DNA of 64,000 nt from Bin87 sp965208015 (GTDB lineage Bacteria > Chloroflexota > Dehalococcoidia > Lucifugimonadales > UBA3495). The stretch spans positions 1,178,001-1,242,000 of the forward strand of contig OZ242309.1 of assembly GCA_965208015.1 (NCBI GenBank). The letters run 5' to 3'. This document shows, one piece after another, positions 1-8,880 of this stretch (within the stretch, counting starts at the first letter, position 1; each line of letters begins with the position of its first letter). The notes below the pieces were generated by a model. That model was not told the origin of the DNA. It did no database searches and worked only from the letters and a program-made list of their open reading frames with translations. The position numbers and the translations under genes were made by a program.

Positions 1-419
1 TCCTGACGGTAAGCGAAAATGCGCCTGAGATCTCGGCGCACCAGCAGGCGGTCAGCCAGCCACCCGCCAAGCATGTCGTACTGCACGTAGTCGCGGACCA
101 GGGTACCGTCCTCGTGGGCCGTGAACGTGTGCTCATGGACCCACGTTCGATAGGGACCACGGATCTGCTCATCCACGAAGCGGTAAGGCGGGTCCCAGGC
201 GGTGATGCGGCTGCGCCATTTCAAACTCAGGCCGTGTAGTCGCAAGCGGTAGTCGATCTCCACGCCCGATTGCATGTGGATTGGCGGCGGCGTGATCACC
301 TCGAACCGCAGCCAGGGCGGTGTCAGCTTTTCCAGGTTGAAGGCGTCGGCGTAGAAATCGAAAATGTCCGCTGGTTGCCTGGGTAGCCAGTGCTCGAAAT
401 CCAGGGTGAAGGGCGGCAT
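1..419 (-). CDS. SRPBCC-type ligand-binding/cyclase-like protein, 3' end outside window
   Basis: The frame runs off the left edge, so the C-terminus is missing. About 139 residues are visible, starting MPPFTLDFEHWLP. The pattern of a short basic start, a 'PADIFDFYADAFNLEKLTPP' helix and alternating hydrophobic strands ending at WLADRLLVRRDLRRIFAYR fits the SRPBCC (START/polyketide-cyclase-like) fold, usually about 150 residues. These proteins bind hydrophobic ligands; the ligand cannot be told here. Its ATG overlaps the TGA of the glycerate kinase gene by one base (TGATG), which points to coupled translation. Confidence 0.75.
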   Translation of the reverse strand, partial: MPPFTLDFEHWLPRQPADIFDFYADAFNLEKLTPPWLRFEVITPPPIHMQSGVEIDYRLRLHGLSLKWRSRITAWDPPYRFVDEQIRGPYRTWVHEHTFTAHEDGTLVRDYVQYDMLGGWLADRLLVRRDLRRIFAYRQ

Positions 420-1564
420 CAGCGGTTGCGACCCAAGCCGTAGAGACGGATGGCGCGCTCGGCGGCCCTTTCCAGCAGTTCCGAGCCGCGCCGGAGACTG
501 GATTCGAGGTCGGTCGGTTCCTCTGCGATGGGCAGGATGGCGTCGATTCCGTGGTCGTATAGTGTTTCGTAGCCTGGACCGAGGCTGCCGGCAATCAGCA
601 TGGTGGGCACGCCAAACTGACGGGCGCGACGGGCGATGCCCACCGGAGCCTTGTCAAACGCCGTGGAACGGTCGGCCCGGCCCTCGCCGGTGATGACGAA
701 GTCGGTCCCCGGGGTATGGCGGTCGAAGTCGAGCACGTCGCAGACCATGTCGATCCCCGAGCGCAGATCGGCGCCGGCGAAGGCGATCAATCCCGCTCCC
801 AGTCCGCCGGCGGCGCCGGAGCCGGGGGGATGCAGCACGTCAATGCCCAGGTCTGACTGAACCACGCGCGCGAAATTCGCCAGGCAGCCGTCCAACTCGG
901 CGACCATCTCGGGGGTGGCCCCCTTCTGCGGCCCGAAAATCGCCGATGCGCCCGTTTCGCCGCACAGCGGGTTGGTAACATCCGTTGCGCCGATGATGGT
1001 GGCCTCTGACAAAGCGGGATGCAGGTCGGCAACATCGACCCTAACCAGGTCCTCCAAGGCGGCTCCGCCTGGGGGCAGCGGATCTCCGTTGGCATCCAAG
1101 AACCGTGCGCCCAACGCGGCAGCCATGCCGGTTCCACCGTCGTTGGTGGCGCTGCCACCCAGGCCCACGATGATCCGGCGATAACCCGCATCCATCGCCG
1201 CGCGCATCAGTTCCCCGGTGCCGTGAGTGGTGCCGCGGCGCGGGTCTCGGCGCTCGTCGGGGATCAGGGCTAATCCGGACGCCAGGGCCATTTCGATGAC
1301 AGCGGTTTCGCCGTCGCCCATGACGCCCCATCGGGCCGCCTGCCGGTCGCCGAGAGGGCCGGTCACTGTGGCCTCACGGTAGGCACCGTCGGTGGTGTCG
1401 ATGAGCGCGGCCAGTGTCCCGTCGCCGCCGTCGGCCACGGGGATCAGGATGGTTTCGGCGTCGGGTGCGGCTTGGAGAACGCCCCGCTGAATTGCCAGGG
1501 CTGCTTCTCTGGCGCCGATGCTGTGCTTGAACGCTTGGGGCGAGATGACTATGCGGAGGGGCAT
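419..1564 (-). CDS. Glycerate kinase (type 1 family)
   Basis: A 381-residue protein of the GarK/GlxK glycerate kinase family (PF02595), which phosphorylates D-glycerate with ATP, usually to 2-phosphoglycerate. The N-terminus has the family pattern 'VISPQAFKHSIGA', followed by DGGDGT at residues 45-50 and a glycine-rich segment (GLGGSATNDGGTG, near 135-147). The length is normal for the family. In this setting it would take glycerate from glyoxylate or tartronate-semialdehyde catabolism into glycolysis. It is translationally coupled to the downstream SRPBCC gene. The start ATG sits about 135 bp from the divergent EamA gene. Confidence 0.93.
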   Translation of the reverse strand: MPLRIVISPQAFKHSIGAREAALAIQRGVLQAAPDAETILIPVADGGDGTLAALIDTTDGAYREATVTGPLGDRQAARWGVMGDGETAVIEMALASGLALIPDERRDPRRGTTHGTGELMRAAMDAGYRRIIVGLGGSATNDGGTGMAAALGARFLDANGDPLPPGGAALEDLVRVDVADLHPALSEATIIGATDVTNPLCGETGASAIFGPQKGATPEMVAELDGCLANFARVVQSDLGIDVLHPPGSGAAGGLGAGLIAFAGADLRSGIDMVCDVLDFDRHTPGTDFVITGEGRADRSTAFDKAPVGIARRARQFGVPTMLIAGSLGPGYETLYDHGIDAILPIAEEPTDLESSLRRGSELLERAAERAIRLYGLGRNR

Positions 1565-1699
1565 GGGAGGATTATAGCCTGATACAGCGTGCTATGATGC
1601 AGACTGGTATGACGTCCGAGCGGGTAAAGCGGAGGAGTCATTTCTCGAACATCATCATGGTCGTTTTTCCGACTGAAGGGAACCGGCAACAGATCTGCC

Positions 1700-2728
1700 G
1701 TGGGCTACATGATGCTCACGGTGGCGGGTTTTTCCATAATACCGTTGGTGGTCGCCTGGGGAGACGGCGCTGAAAAGCCGCTGCTGTTCAACGCCGGATG
1801 GAGATTTGGAGTTGTCATCGGGTGCCTTCTTTTCTTGCCAATAGGCAACAGCGCGCTGCTCCGCAACCACATTGTCTGGCGGCTGATTTGGCGCCGGATA
1901 TTCGGATGGGCGATGCTTTTCGTAATAATCGGCAGCTTTCAGTTCGCTTTATTCACCTATTCTACTCGTTTTATCGACATTGCAATCGCCGCGGTTTTAT
2001 TGGAAACATGGCCGATATTCCTCATCGTGTTTACCGGGCGATTGTTCAAGAAGGAAAACCGTTTCAGGGCAACCTCCGCCACAACGTTTCTCCTCCTAGC
2101 CTTGGGATTTTCTGGCTTCATACTCGTAATTGCCAGCCAAACAGCAAATCCGAAGGAACTGCTTCTCCTGGACTCCGGACCGATTTTCGCCTTGGGCATA
2201 GTCCTGGCGATGCTGGCAGCCGCAGCTTCGGTTGTGGAGGCTGCTTTTAATTTCAGGTGGGGGGTAAGTTTGGCTCGGGAGCTGTCTACTGCGTCAGGAA
2301 TGACAGAAGGCAGTTCCCTTGATCTGTTTTGCGTAATCGCCGCTTTCACCATTGCGAGCGTAGTTTCAACGCCAATTCACATCGCTGGCGGGTTGATTGG
2401 CGGCGAAGCGATCACGGGGAAGGACCTGGCGATAGCAGTTGTGGGCGGCGGAGTGATACAAGCAATCGCCAGCATCCTGTATCGGACGGCTATTTTGAAT
2501 ACCAACAATCTGGGCATTAACGCGCTGGGTTACACCGTGCCCATTTTCTCGTTGCTGTGGCTGGCTATTTTCTCTCGCATCAGTGTGGCGCGCGTGGATT
2601 ATCTGGTAATCGGGGCGGCCGCTATTGTCGCTGCCAACGTCCTCATCTATTTCGAACCTAACATGCAACAAGCCGGCAAGGTCTGGTTGCTGGCGATCAA
2701 ATCACGCTGGGTCGCGGGAGGCAAGTAA
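1700..2728 (+). CDS. EamA/DMT-family permease, short form
   Basis: A 342-residue integral membrane protein with about ten hydrophobic helices. It is clearly paralogous to the two long permeases at 8.9-12.7 kb: shared signatures are GYMML near the start, PLLFNAGW, STRFIDIAIAAVLLETWPIFLI and NNLGINALGYTVPIFSLLWL. It stops where the paralogues continue into an extra C-terminal domain. The marked start is GTG; the same frame is open upstream to 1628 and its residues resemble the paralogues' N-terminus, so a rare ATT or CTG start nearer the GGAGGAG at 1631-1637 is possible. Base composition is AT-richer than the neighbours. The substrate is unknown; drug/metabolite transporters often export amino acids or metabolites. 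Confidence 0.85.
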   Translation: MGYMMLTVAGFSIIPLVVAWGDGAEKPLLFNAGWRFGVVIGCLLFLPIGNSALLRNHIVWRLIWRRIFGWAMLFVIIGSFQFALFTYSTRFIDIAIAAVLLETWPIFLIVFTGRLFKKENRFRATSATTFLLLALGFSGFILVIASQTANPKELLLLDSGPIFALGIVLAMLAAAASVVEAAFNFRWGVSLARELSTASGMTEGSSLDLFCVIAAFTIASVVSTPIHIAGGLIGGEAITGKDLAIAVVGGGVIQAIASILYRTAILNTNNLGINALGYTVPIFSLLWLAIFSRISVARVDYLVIGAAAIVAANVLIYFEPNMQQAGKVWLLAIKSRWVAGGK

Positions 2729-2835
2729 GCTCTGCGAGCGATCCCGGCCGGCCTGATTAGGCACTGGCCGCAGGTTATGTTACCATTCGCGGGCGGTCGC
2801 CGTGCGTGGCCTGAGATTGCCCCGGAGGGCTATGG

Positions 2836-4167
2836 ATGCCGACGATAGAAGAGTTGAAGGACCGGGCATTCGCTGAGATCGATTCCCGCGCCGAGGAATT
2901 GATCAACCTGTCGAAGCACATACTGGCCAATCCCGAGCCGGGGTTCCGGGAATTCAAAACTGCGGCGCTGGTTGGTGAACAGTTCGCGGCCATGGGGGTG
3001 CCATTCCGCTCCGGGTTGGGCATGACGGGCCTGCGCGGCGAGATCATCGGCGGCAGCGAAGGGCCGAGCATGGCGATCATGGGCGAGTTGGACAGCCTGA
3101 TCGTCAACGAGCACCCGCACGCGGACGCGGACACCGGCGCGGCCCACGCCTGCGGACATCACTGTCAGATCGCCATGATGCTGGGAGTCACTCGGGCGCT
3201 GATGCGCGACGACGTGCTGCCCCACCTGGGCGGGCGCATATTGCCCATGGCGGTGCCGGCCGAAGAGTACATCGAGATCGAATACCGGGACCAGTTGCGA
3301 CGGGACGGCAAGATCGAATTCCTGGGCGGCAAGCCCGAGTTCATCAAGTTGGGTGAGTTCGACGACGTGCACCTGGCGATGATGATGCACACCACCAGCG
3401 CGCCCAGCGAGAAGCAGCTGTGTCTCACCGGCACCAACAACGGCACCGTGGCCAAGCGGATCCAGTTCGTGGGCAAGGGAGCCCATGCCGGGGGTTCGCC
3501 GCACCTGGGGATCAACGCGCTGAACGCCGCCAACTTGGGAATGACGGCGATCCACTTCAACCGCGAGACCTTCGTGGACACCGATACCATCCGGGTGCAT
3601 CCGATTATCACCAAGGGGGGCGAAGCCGTGAGCGCGGTGCCGGCAGTGGTGCGGATGGAGACATTCGTCCGTGGCAAGACCCTGGGCGCCATCATGGACG
3701 CCAATCGCAAGGTTGACCGCGCGTTGCGGGCGGGGGCCATGGCGATGGGCGCGACGGTGAACATCCAGACCATCCCCGGTTACCTGCCGATGCTCCAGAA
3801 TGACCGGATGCAGGCCATATTCCGCGCCAACGCGGAAAGATTGGTGGGCGCGGAGAACATCGGACGCACGGAGCACCGGACGGGCAGCACCGACATGGGC
3901 GACGTGAGCGCCATCATGCCCGTGCTGCACCCCTACGTGGGTGGCGCCACCGGCATCGGCCACGGCGCGGATTATGTAATCCAGGATTACCGGATGGCCG
4001 TGGTGACCGGGGCCAAGGCCATGGCTTCCACGGTGATCGACCTGATGGCCGACGGGGCAAAAGAAGCCAATCAGGTGATTGCCAACCACCGTCCCGACAT
4101 GACTTCGCGGGAATATCTGAAATTCATGCGGAGCCTGGCAGCCGAAGAGACCTTCACGGACGGATAA
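2836..4167 (+). CDS. M20 family amidohydrolase/metallopeptidase (copy A)
   Basis: A 443-residue zinc hydrolase of the M20D type (N-acyl amino acid or aminobenzoyl-glutamate amidohydrolase-like). The metal-binding region reads MGELDSL...HACGHHCQ, and the lid/dimerisation domain begins GKGAHAGGSPHLGINALNA. A late GSTDMGDVS and IGHGADYVI supply the remaining active-site regions. The ATG has GGAGGG 7 bases upstream; an overlapping ATG four bases earlier is out of frame. It is followed 43 bp later by a close paralogue. The substrate is inferred only at family level (hydrolysis of an N-acyl or amide bond, releasing an amino acid). Confidence 0.92.
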   Translation: MPTIEELKDRAFAEIDSRAEELINLSKHILANPEPGFREFKTAALVGEQFAAMGVPFRSGLGMTGLRGEIIGGSEGPSMAIMGELDSLIVNEHPHADADTGAAHACGHHCQIAMMLGVTRALMRDDVLPHLGGRILPMAVPAEEYIEIEYRDQLRRDGKIEFLGGKPEFIKLGEFDDVHLAMMMHTTSAPSEKQLCLTGTNNGTVAKRIQFVGKGAHAGGSPHLGINALNAANLGMTAIHFNRETFVDTDTIRVHPIITKGGEAVSAVPAVVRMETFVRGKTLGAIMDANRKVDRALRAGAMAMGATVNIQTIPGYLPMLQNDRMQAIFRANAERLVGAENIGRTEHRTGSTDMGDVSAIMPVLHPYVGGATGIGHGADYVIQDYRMAVVTGAKAMASTVIDLMADGAKEANQVIANHRPDMTSREYLKFMRSLAAEETFTDG

Positions 4168-4210
4168 TAACTTACATCGATGGACAGGATTTCGGGTTGG
4201 ATTGGGACTT

Positions 4211-5560
4211 ATGGCGACTCGCGAAGAACTGAAGCAGGCGGCATGCGCCGCGATTGACCGGCACAGCGACGACCTGATCGCGGTGTCCAAGGACATCCTG
4301 GAACACCCGGAGCCGGGATACAGCGAGTACCGGACCGCCCGGGTCGTGGCAGAGCAGTTTGCCAAGCTCGGCATCCCGTTTCGCCCCAACCTGGCGTTGA
4401 CCGGACTCAAGGGGAACGTGAAAGGCGGCGCCGGGGCCGGCCCGCGCGTGGCAATCATCGGGGAACTGGACAGCCTGATCGTGGACGGGCATCCGCACGC
4501 TGCTGACGCCACCAACGCGGCCCACGCCTGCGGCCATCACTGCCAGATCGGGATGATGCTGGGAGCCGTGATGGGGCTCTCCGCGCCCGAGGTGCTGCCC
4601 GAACTGAATGGTGAAATCGTTCCGTTCGCGGTTCCAGCCGAGGAGTTCATCGAGGTGGCGCGGCGGCTGGACCTGCGCGAGCAGGGCAAGATCGAGTTCA
4701 TGGGTGGGAAGCAGGAGCTGATCCGGCTGGGCGAGTTCGACGACGTTGACATCGCGATGATGTGCCATACCGCCAGCGACATGGGCTCTCACTCGTTCGC
4801 CATGGGCGGGACAAGCAACGGGCACGTGGTCAAGTACGTGCGGTTCACGGGCCGCGCGGCCCACGCCGGGTCGTCGCCGCATCTGGGCATCAACGCGCTG
4901 AACGCCGCCAACTTCGCGCTGCAAGCGATCAACGCCAACCGGGAGCTCTACCGGGAGCCGGATACGGTGCGGATCCACGGCATCATGACGCACGGCGGGC
5001 AGGCGGTTAACTCGGTGCCGTCGGACGTGCGGCTGGAATGGCGGGTGCGTTCGGGCACTCCGGAGGCGGTGGTGCGCTACTCGGACATCGTGGACCGGTG
5101 CTTCCGCTCTGGGGCGCTGGCCGTCGGGGCCTCGGTGTCGATCACCAACATCCCGGGATACCTGCCAATGCGGCACGACCAGCACCTGCTGGACCTGTTC
5201 CGGGTGAACGCGAACAACCTGCTCCAAGAGAACCGCGTTCTGATGATGCCGCCATCGCGCAATCGGGGCGGTTCCACTGACATGGGCGACCTGAGCCATA
5301 TTATCCCGGCGATCCACCCATATACCGCCGGCGCGGAGGGTGCGGGTCACAGCTCGGAGTACGTGATCAAGGATTACCGGCAGGCGGTGGTGAACCCGGC
5401 GAAGATCATGGCAATGTCGGTGATCGACCTGCTGGCGGACAACGCCGAAGAGGCGAAGCGAGTCACCACGTCCTTCCGTCCGGCGATGTCCAAGGCGTCG
5501 TACCTCAACTTCCAACGCCAGCGTGCGGAAGTGATCGAATTCGACGGCGCGGCCGTCTAG
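4211..5560 (+). CDS. M20 family amidohydrolase/metallopeptidase (copy B)
   Basis: A 449-residue paralogue of the preceding gene with the same block order: IIGELDSLIV, HACGHHCQIGMMLG, GRAAHAGSSPHLGINALNAAN, GGSTDMGDLSHIIPAIHPY and GAGHSSEYVI. The ATG at 4211 is preferred to the in-frame TTG nine bases upstream. The two genes probably arose by tandem duplication and form one transcription unit. They diverge most in the last 40 residues and around the lid domain, suggesting different substrates rather than simple dosage. Confidence 0.92.
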   Translation: MATREELKQAACAAIDRHSDDLIAVSKDILEHPEPGYSEYRTARVVAEQFAKLGIPFRPNLALTGLKGNVKGGAGAGPRVAIIGELDSLIVDGHPHAADATNAAHACGHHCQIGMMLGAVMGLSAPEVLPELNGEIVPFAVPAEEFIEVARRLDLREQGKIEFMGGKQELIRLGEFDDVDIAMMCHTASDMGSHSFAMGGTSNGHVVKYVRFTGRAAHAGSSPHLGINALNAANFALQAINANRELYREPDTVRIHGIMTHGGQAVNSVPSDVRLEWRVRSGTPEAVVRYSDIVDRCFRSGALAVGASVSITNIPGYLPMRHDQHLLDLFRVNANNLLQENRVLMMPPSRNRGGSTDMGDLSHIIPAIHPYTAGAEGAGHSSEYVIKDYRQAVVNPAKIMAMSVIDLLADNAEEAKRVTTSFRPAMSKASYLNFQRQRAEVIEFDGAAV

Positions 5561-5572
5561 TCCGGCGCGCGG

Positions 5573-6187
5573 TCACAGACCGGCGGCTCGAGCCGCCACC
5601 ATAAAGCCGCCGGCGACCAACGGCACCGTGAGGTTGTCATCAAGAGGCAGCGGCGTGAACTCCACGGCGGCGGCGACCACGGCGGTAATCAGCACGGCCC
5701 AGGACCAATCCCCGAATCCGACGGCGACCAGGATGGCCCAGACGGTCAGAGACGCGGCGACAAACGCCAGGCTGCCCACGGGTGACTTGCCCCAAACCCG
5801 AGGCCCGGGACACCGCGGCCCGACCAATGCGGCCACCGGATCCCCGACGGCGACGAACATCAGCACCGGCAATGCGACCTCCATGCCGAAGAAGTAGAAC
5901 GCGAAGAAAATCGCGATCAACAGATAGGTGGCGCCGGTGATGTCGGTGGCCTCGGCCGGTTTCAGGATGGACCTGAAAATCCCCAGGTAGACGCGGTTGA
6001 AAAAACCGGCGCGCTGGCGACCGACGTCCACCGCCAGCGAGAGCAGAGCGCCCCCGCCGACCAGGGTCATATACGCCGGTTCAGGGATCACCAGAACCAG
6101 CAAGGTGGTGCAGCTGGCCGCAATCAGGTGAAAGACGCGTCGGCCTACTGCGGGCTGCGTTCGGGGAGAAAGGTCAGGATTTGACAT
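5573..6187 (-). CDS. Phytol/dolichol-kinase-like (CTP-dependent) membrane protein
   Basis: A 204-residue polytopic membrane protein with about six helices. It carries the family landmark GDPVAALVG followed by a basic segment (GPRVWGKSPVGSLAF), as seen in the SEC59/VTE5 phytol kinase and CDP-diglyceride synthetase-related group. Such proteins phosphorylate isoprenoid alcohols using CTP. It converges with the upstream M20 gene, with 12 bp between stops. The substrate (phytol, farnesol or another polyprenol) cannot be decided. Confidence 0.75.
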   Translation of the reverse strand: MSNPDLSPRTQPAVGRRVFHLIAASCTTLLVLVIPEPAYMTLVGGGALLSLAVDVGRQRAGFFNRVYLGIFRSILKPAEATDITGATYLLIAIFFAFYFFGMEVALPVLMFVAVGDPVAALVGPRCPGPRVWGKSPVGSLAFVAASLTVWAILVAVGFGDWSWAVLITAVVAAAVEFTPLPLDDNLTVPLVAGGFMVAARAAGL

Positions 6188-6207
6188 CTCGCCATCCCCG
6201 ACGAAAC

Positions 6208-6912
6208 TTATGATTGGGAGCAGCCTCCATAAGGCAAGAACAATGGAATCAACAGCAAATTGAGGTAATGTTGGGCGGCTCCGATGACAGCGATGTAGCC
6301 TGTAGCATTAGCGTTGCCGGATTGGACGGCCGCATACGCATCCGGTTTGACTTTTCTCGTTTGCCAATAAGCCAATCCCAGACACAATAGCAGGCCAAAG
6401 ATCGTTATGAGCTCAAATAGCAATGTGGAGAAGACGTAGCGGTTGACCAGATTATTGACGACGAGCCCAAGCAGGCCAAACAGCAGGATAGTCCACCACT
6501 TGGACAGGTCCCAGCGGGTCGTCAGCCCGATGGTGCTCATTAATGCGAACAAACCGGCGACCATCGTGAGTGGCAACACTATCACTTGGGTAGTGTAGGC
6601 ACCCAAAATGCAGGAAGCCGAGACGCCAACTAACAGGGTACACACAAAATATAAAGGTGCGACAATTGGCACGGGCAGGCGGCGTACAACAAAAGAAAGC
6701 GATAGCACTAACAACAGCGTAACGCCACCGATTGCAAGCAATCCGTCCAGCCTGATTTCTTCCAAAATCGCCAACTGATGCGTGAGCGCGCCTGCGACGG
6801 CTGTAACCATCAATCCAAGGGCGATCCAGCCGTACATACGGGCGATTGCAATCGCATAAAGGCGGTAGAATTCCGCCTCTAACCCGTAGGGTGATCGGGT
6901 TTCACTGTACAC
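6208..6912 (-). CDS. Bax inhibitor-1/YccA family membrane protein
   Basis: A 234-residue protein with seven predicted helices. The start 'EAEFYRLYAIAIARMYGWIALGL' resembles the entry helix of BI-1 proteins, and the succession of short hydrophobic helices ends in a half-hydrophobic C-terminal stretch, as in UPF0005/YccA. Family members are calcium-leak-like channels or protease regulators in bacteria; the role here is unknown. GTG is the only sensible start. AT content is clearly higher than in flanking genes. It shares direction with the lipoprotein and desulfurase genes upstream. Confidence 0.7.
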   Translation of the reverse strand: MYSETRSPYGLEAEFYRLYAIAIARMYGWIALGLMVTAVAGALTHQLAILEEIRLDGLLAIGGVTLLLVLSLSFVVRRLPVPIVAPLYFVCTLLVGVSASCILGAYTTQVIVLPLTMVAGLFALMSTIGLTTRWDLSKWWTILLFGLLGLVVNNLVNRYVFSTLLFELITIFGLLLCLGLAYWQTRKVKPDAYAAVQSGNANATGYIAVIGAAQHYLNLLLIPLFLPYGGCSQS

Positions 6913-6945
6913 GGAGTCGCACCGTTAGCGTGGACCTGGCGATGA

Positions 6946-7605
6946 TCAGAAGTCGATGATGACGGTATCGCCGGCGCCCCAACGGAAGGAACGGAACTCG
7001 GTGTCCTTGGGGACTTCAAACACGAGCCAACCGTCCAGGCCGGTTCCCCGAGGCAATTGCTGGGCTCGATGAACCAGTTGGACTTGGCCGTCGGGCTGCT
7101 GTTCCTCGTAGAGGGCGTTCCAGAGGAACCTGACGCATTCCGTCGGGGTTTCGGGGTTCACCGGGACGTTGCAACGGTCGGACGGCTTTTCGGGGACTTC
7201 CGCTTCCTGCGCCAGGGCGCCGACGTCGATCGGAGCGTACTTGCCCTGGAAGAAGTCGCGCAGCTGCGCAGAGTCACGGTCAACGTTGACGATGGCGCTG
7301 GTTGCCGTGTGGTTTTCGACCCTCACGCGGAGCAAAACCAGCTCGTTCTCATCGGACTGTGGAGACAGCTTGTACAAGGGCTCGCTGACCGCGCCCTGGG
7401 CGGGATAGCGGGTCGAGGTAGTCCAGCGCAGTTCATCGGTGCGCTGCAAATCGGCGACGCTGACGTGGAGGATCCGTCCCTTGTAGTATCTGCCGATGTT
7501 GGGCGACTGTGACGAGCAGGCCAGAGTGGCCGCCAGTACCAGCAAAGCCAGCAGCAAAACCGGCCCAATTCGCCGGGCTAAAACGAGACCGTGGAGGCTA
7601 GTCAT
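6946..7605 (-). CDS. Secreted lipoprotein of unknown function
   Basis: A 219-residue protein with a basic N-terminus, a hydrophobic signal helix and a lipobox LAATLAC, so it is probably acylated at Cys-30 or close by and anchored to the membrane outer face. The mature part looks like a beta-sandwich with 'ENELVLLRVRVENHTATSAI', the type of strand seen in DUF4352-like extracellular immunoglobulin-fold domains; that assignment is tentative. Its start overlaps the last codons of the cysteine desulfurase gene by 8 bases, so the two are cotranscribed. Confidence 0.7.
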   Translation of the reverse strand: MTSLHGLVLARRIGPVLLLALLVLAATLACSSQSPNIGRYYKGRILHVSVADLQRTDELRWTTSTRYPAQGAVSEPLYKLSPQSDENELVLLRVRVENHTATSAIVNVDRDSAQLRDFFQGKYAPIDVGALAQEAEVPEKPSDRCNVPVNPETPTECVRFLWNALYEEQQPDGQVQLVHRAQQLPRGTGLDGWLVFEVPKDTEFRSFRWGAGDTVIIDF

Positions 7606-8794
7606 CGCCGGTTCCGGTCAAGGTAGGCAGTTGGCGCAAGTCGACGATGAGGTCGGTGAGCACGGACAACAGACGGTCCACCTCGGCATCGGTGTTGTGC
7701 TTGCCGAGAGTGACGCGGAGGGAGCCACGGGCGGTATCCGCAGTCTGGCCCAAAGCCAGGAGCACGTGGGAAGGCTCCAGCGAGCCGCTGCTGCAGGCGC
7801 TGCCGCTGCTGGCGGCGATGCCCTGGAGATCCAAGCCGAGCAGGACGGGCTCACCCTCGACGCCGTCAAAGGAGAAATTGACGTTGTTGGGCAGCCGGTC
7901 GGCAGGATGGCCGTTAAGGATCGCATCGGGGATGCGGCGCTGAACCTCGGCGATGATGCGGTCACGCAGGGCGGCGCAGTGGGCGCCGACCTCGTCCCGC
8001 TGGTTGTCGGCAATTTCGAGGGCCACGGACAGCCCGATGATGCCGGCCACGTTTTCGGTTCCGGAACGGCGCTCGCGCTCCTGGCCGCCGCCAGTGATCA
8101 AGGGAAGATATGGCACGCCGCGGCGCAAAAAGAGGACACCCACGCCCTTGGGTCCGTAGAACTTGTGGCCGGACAGGCTCATCATGTCCACACCGAGCCG
8201 GCGAACGTTCAGATCCAGGAAACCCGCGGCCTGCACCGCGTCCGTGTGCACGATGATGGTGCGGCTGAGAGCCTGGGCACGGTCCTTGACAGCGGCGGAT
8301 ATTTCGGGGATGGGGTTGATGGTACCGATCTCGTTGTTGGCATACATTACGGAAACGAGAGCGGTTTCCGATGTGATCGCGTTGGCGACCTGCTGAGGAT
8401 CCACGCGGCCATAGTCATCGACGGGAAGGTAGGTGACCTCCCAGCCGCGGTTTTCCAGCATCTGACAGGCGTGGAGCACGGCGTGGTGCTCGGCGGCGGC
8501 GGTGATGACGTGGCGCCCGGTTTCTTCCAAGGCGTAGGCGCCGCCGCGGATGGCAGCGTTGTCGGATTCGGTACCGCCGCTGGTGAAGACCACCTCTCGG
8601 TTCCGGCAGTTGAGCACACGGGCGACGCGCTCGCGGGCGGCGTCCAAGGCGTAGCGCGCCTCCTGTCCGACGGTGTGGACGCTGGAGGCGTTGCCGTAGA
8701 GCTGCGTGAAATAGGGCAGCATCGCCTCCAGAACGCGCTCGTCCATGGGGGTAGTGCCGGCGTGATCGAAGTAGATGTGGTTCTGCGTCGTCAT
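7598..8794 (-). CDS. Cysteine desulfurase (NifS/IscS family)
   Basis: A 398-residue PLP enzyme that removes sulfur from cysteine to supply Fe-S cluster or thio-cofactor assembly. Visible motifs are FDHAGTTP at the N-terminus, TSGGTESDNAA, the AEHHA histidine motif, the PLP lysine in SLSGHKFYGPKG, GGGQERERRSGTEN, and the catalytic cysteine loop SSGSACSSG near residue 330. This fits the group with a 'SGSAC.SG' loop. No scaffold (iscU) lies beside it in the window; the lipoprotein gene follows. Confidence 0.95.
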   Translation of the reverse strand: MTTQNHIYFDHAGTTPMDERVLEAMLPYFTQLYGNASSVHTVGQEARYALDAARERVARVLNCRNREVVFTSGGTESDNAAIRGGAYALEETGRHVITAAAEHHAVLHACQMLENRGWEVTYLPVDDYGRVDPQQVANAITSETALVSVMYANNEIGTINPIPEISAAVKDRAQALSRTIIVHTDAVQAAGFLDLNVRRLGVDMMSLSGHKFYGPKGVGVLFLRRGVPYLPLITGGGQERERRSGTENVAGIIGLSVALEIADNQRDEVGAHCAALRDRIIAEVQRRIPDAILNGHPADRLPNNVNFSFDGVEGEPVLLGLDLQGIAASSGSACSSGSLEPSHVLLALGQTADTARGSLRVTLGKHNTDAEVDRLLSVLTDLIVDLRQLPTLTGTGDD

Positions 8795-8880
8795 GGATCA
8801 GAGAAACCTGTCCCACAATTTTAGCACGACGGCCGGCCTGGCCAGGTGAGTTATCAGGGCGGCAAATCGGCTCGCCGGCA

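Noticed and set aside
2830..4515. 561-residue open frame antisense to the two M20 genes
   Set aside because: It is a mirror of GC-rich codon bias. The sequence is His/Val/Arg-rich with no fold signature, while the plus strand encodes intact metalloenzymes with good ribosome-binding sites.
7496..8824. 442-residue frame opposite the cysteine desulfurase
   Set aside because: Shadow of a conserved PLP enzyme; composition is Gly/Val/Asp-rich and no start signal precedes it.
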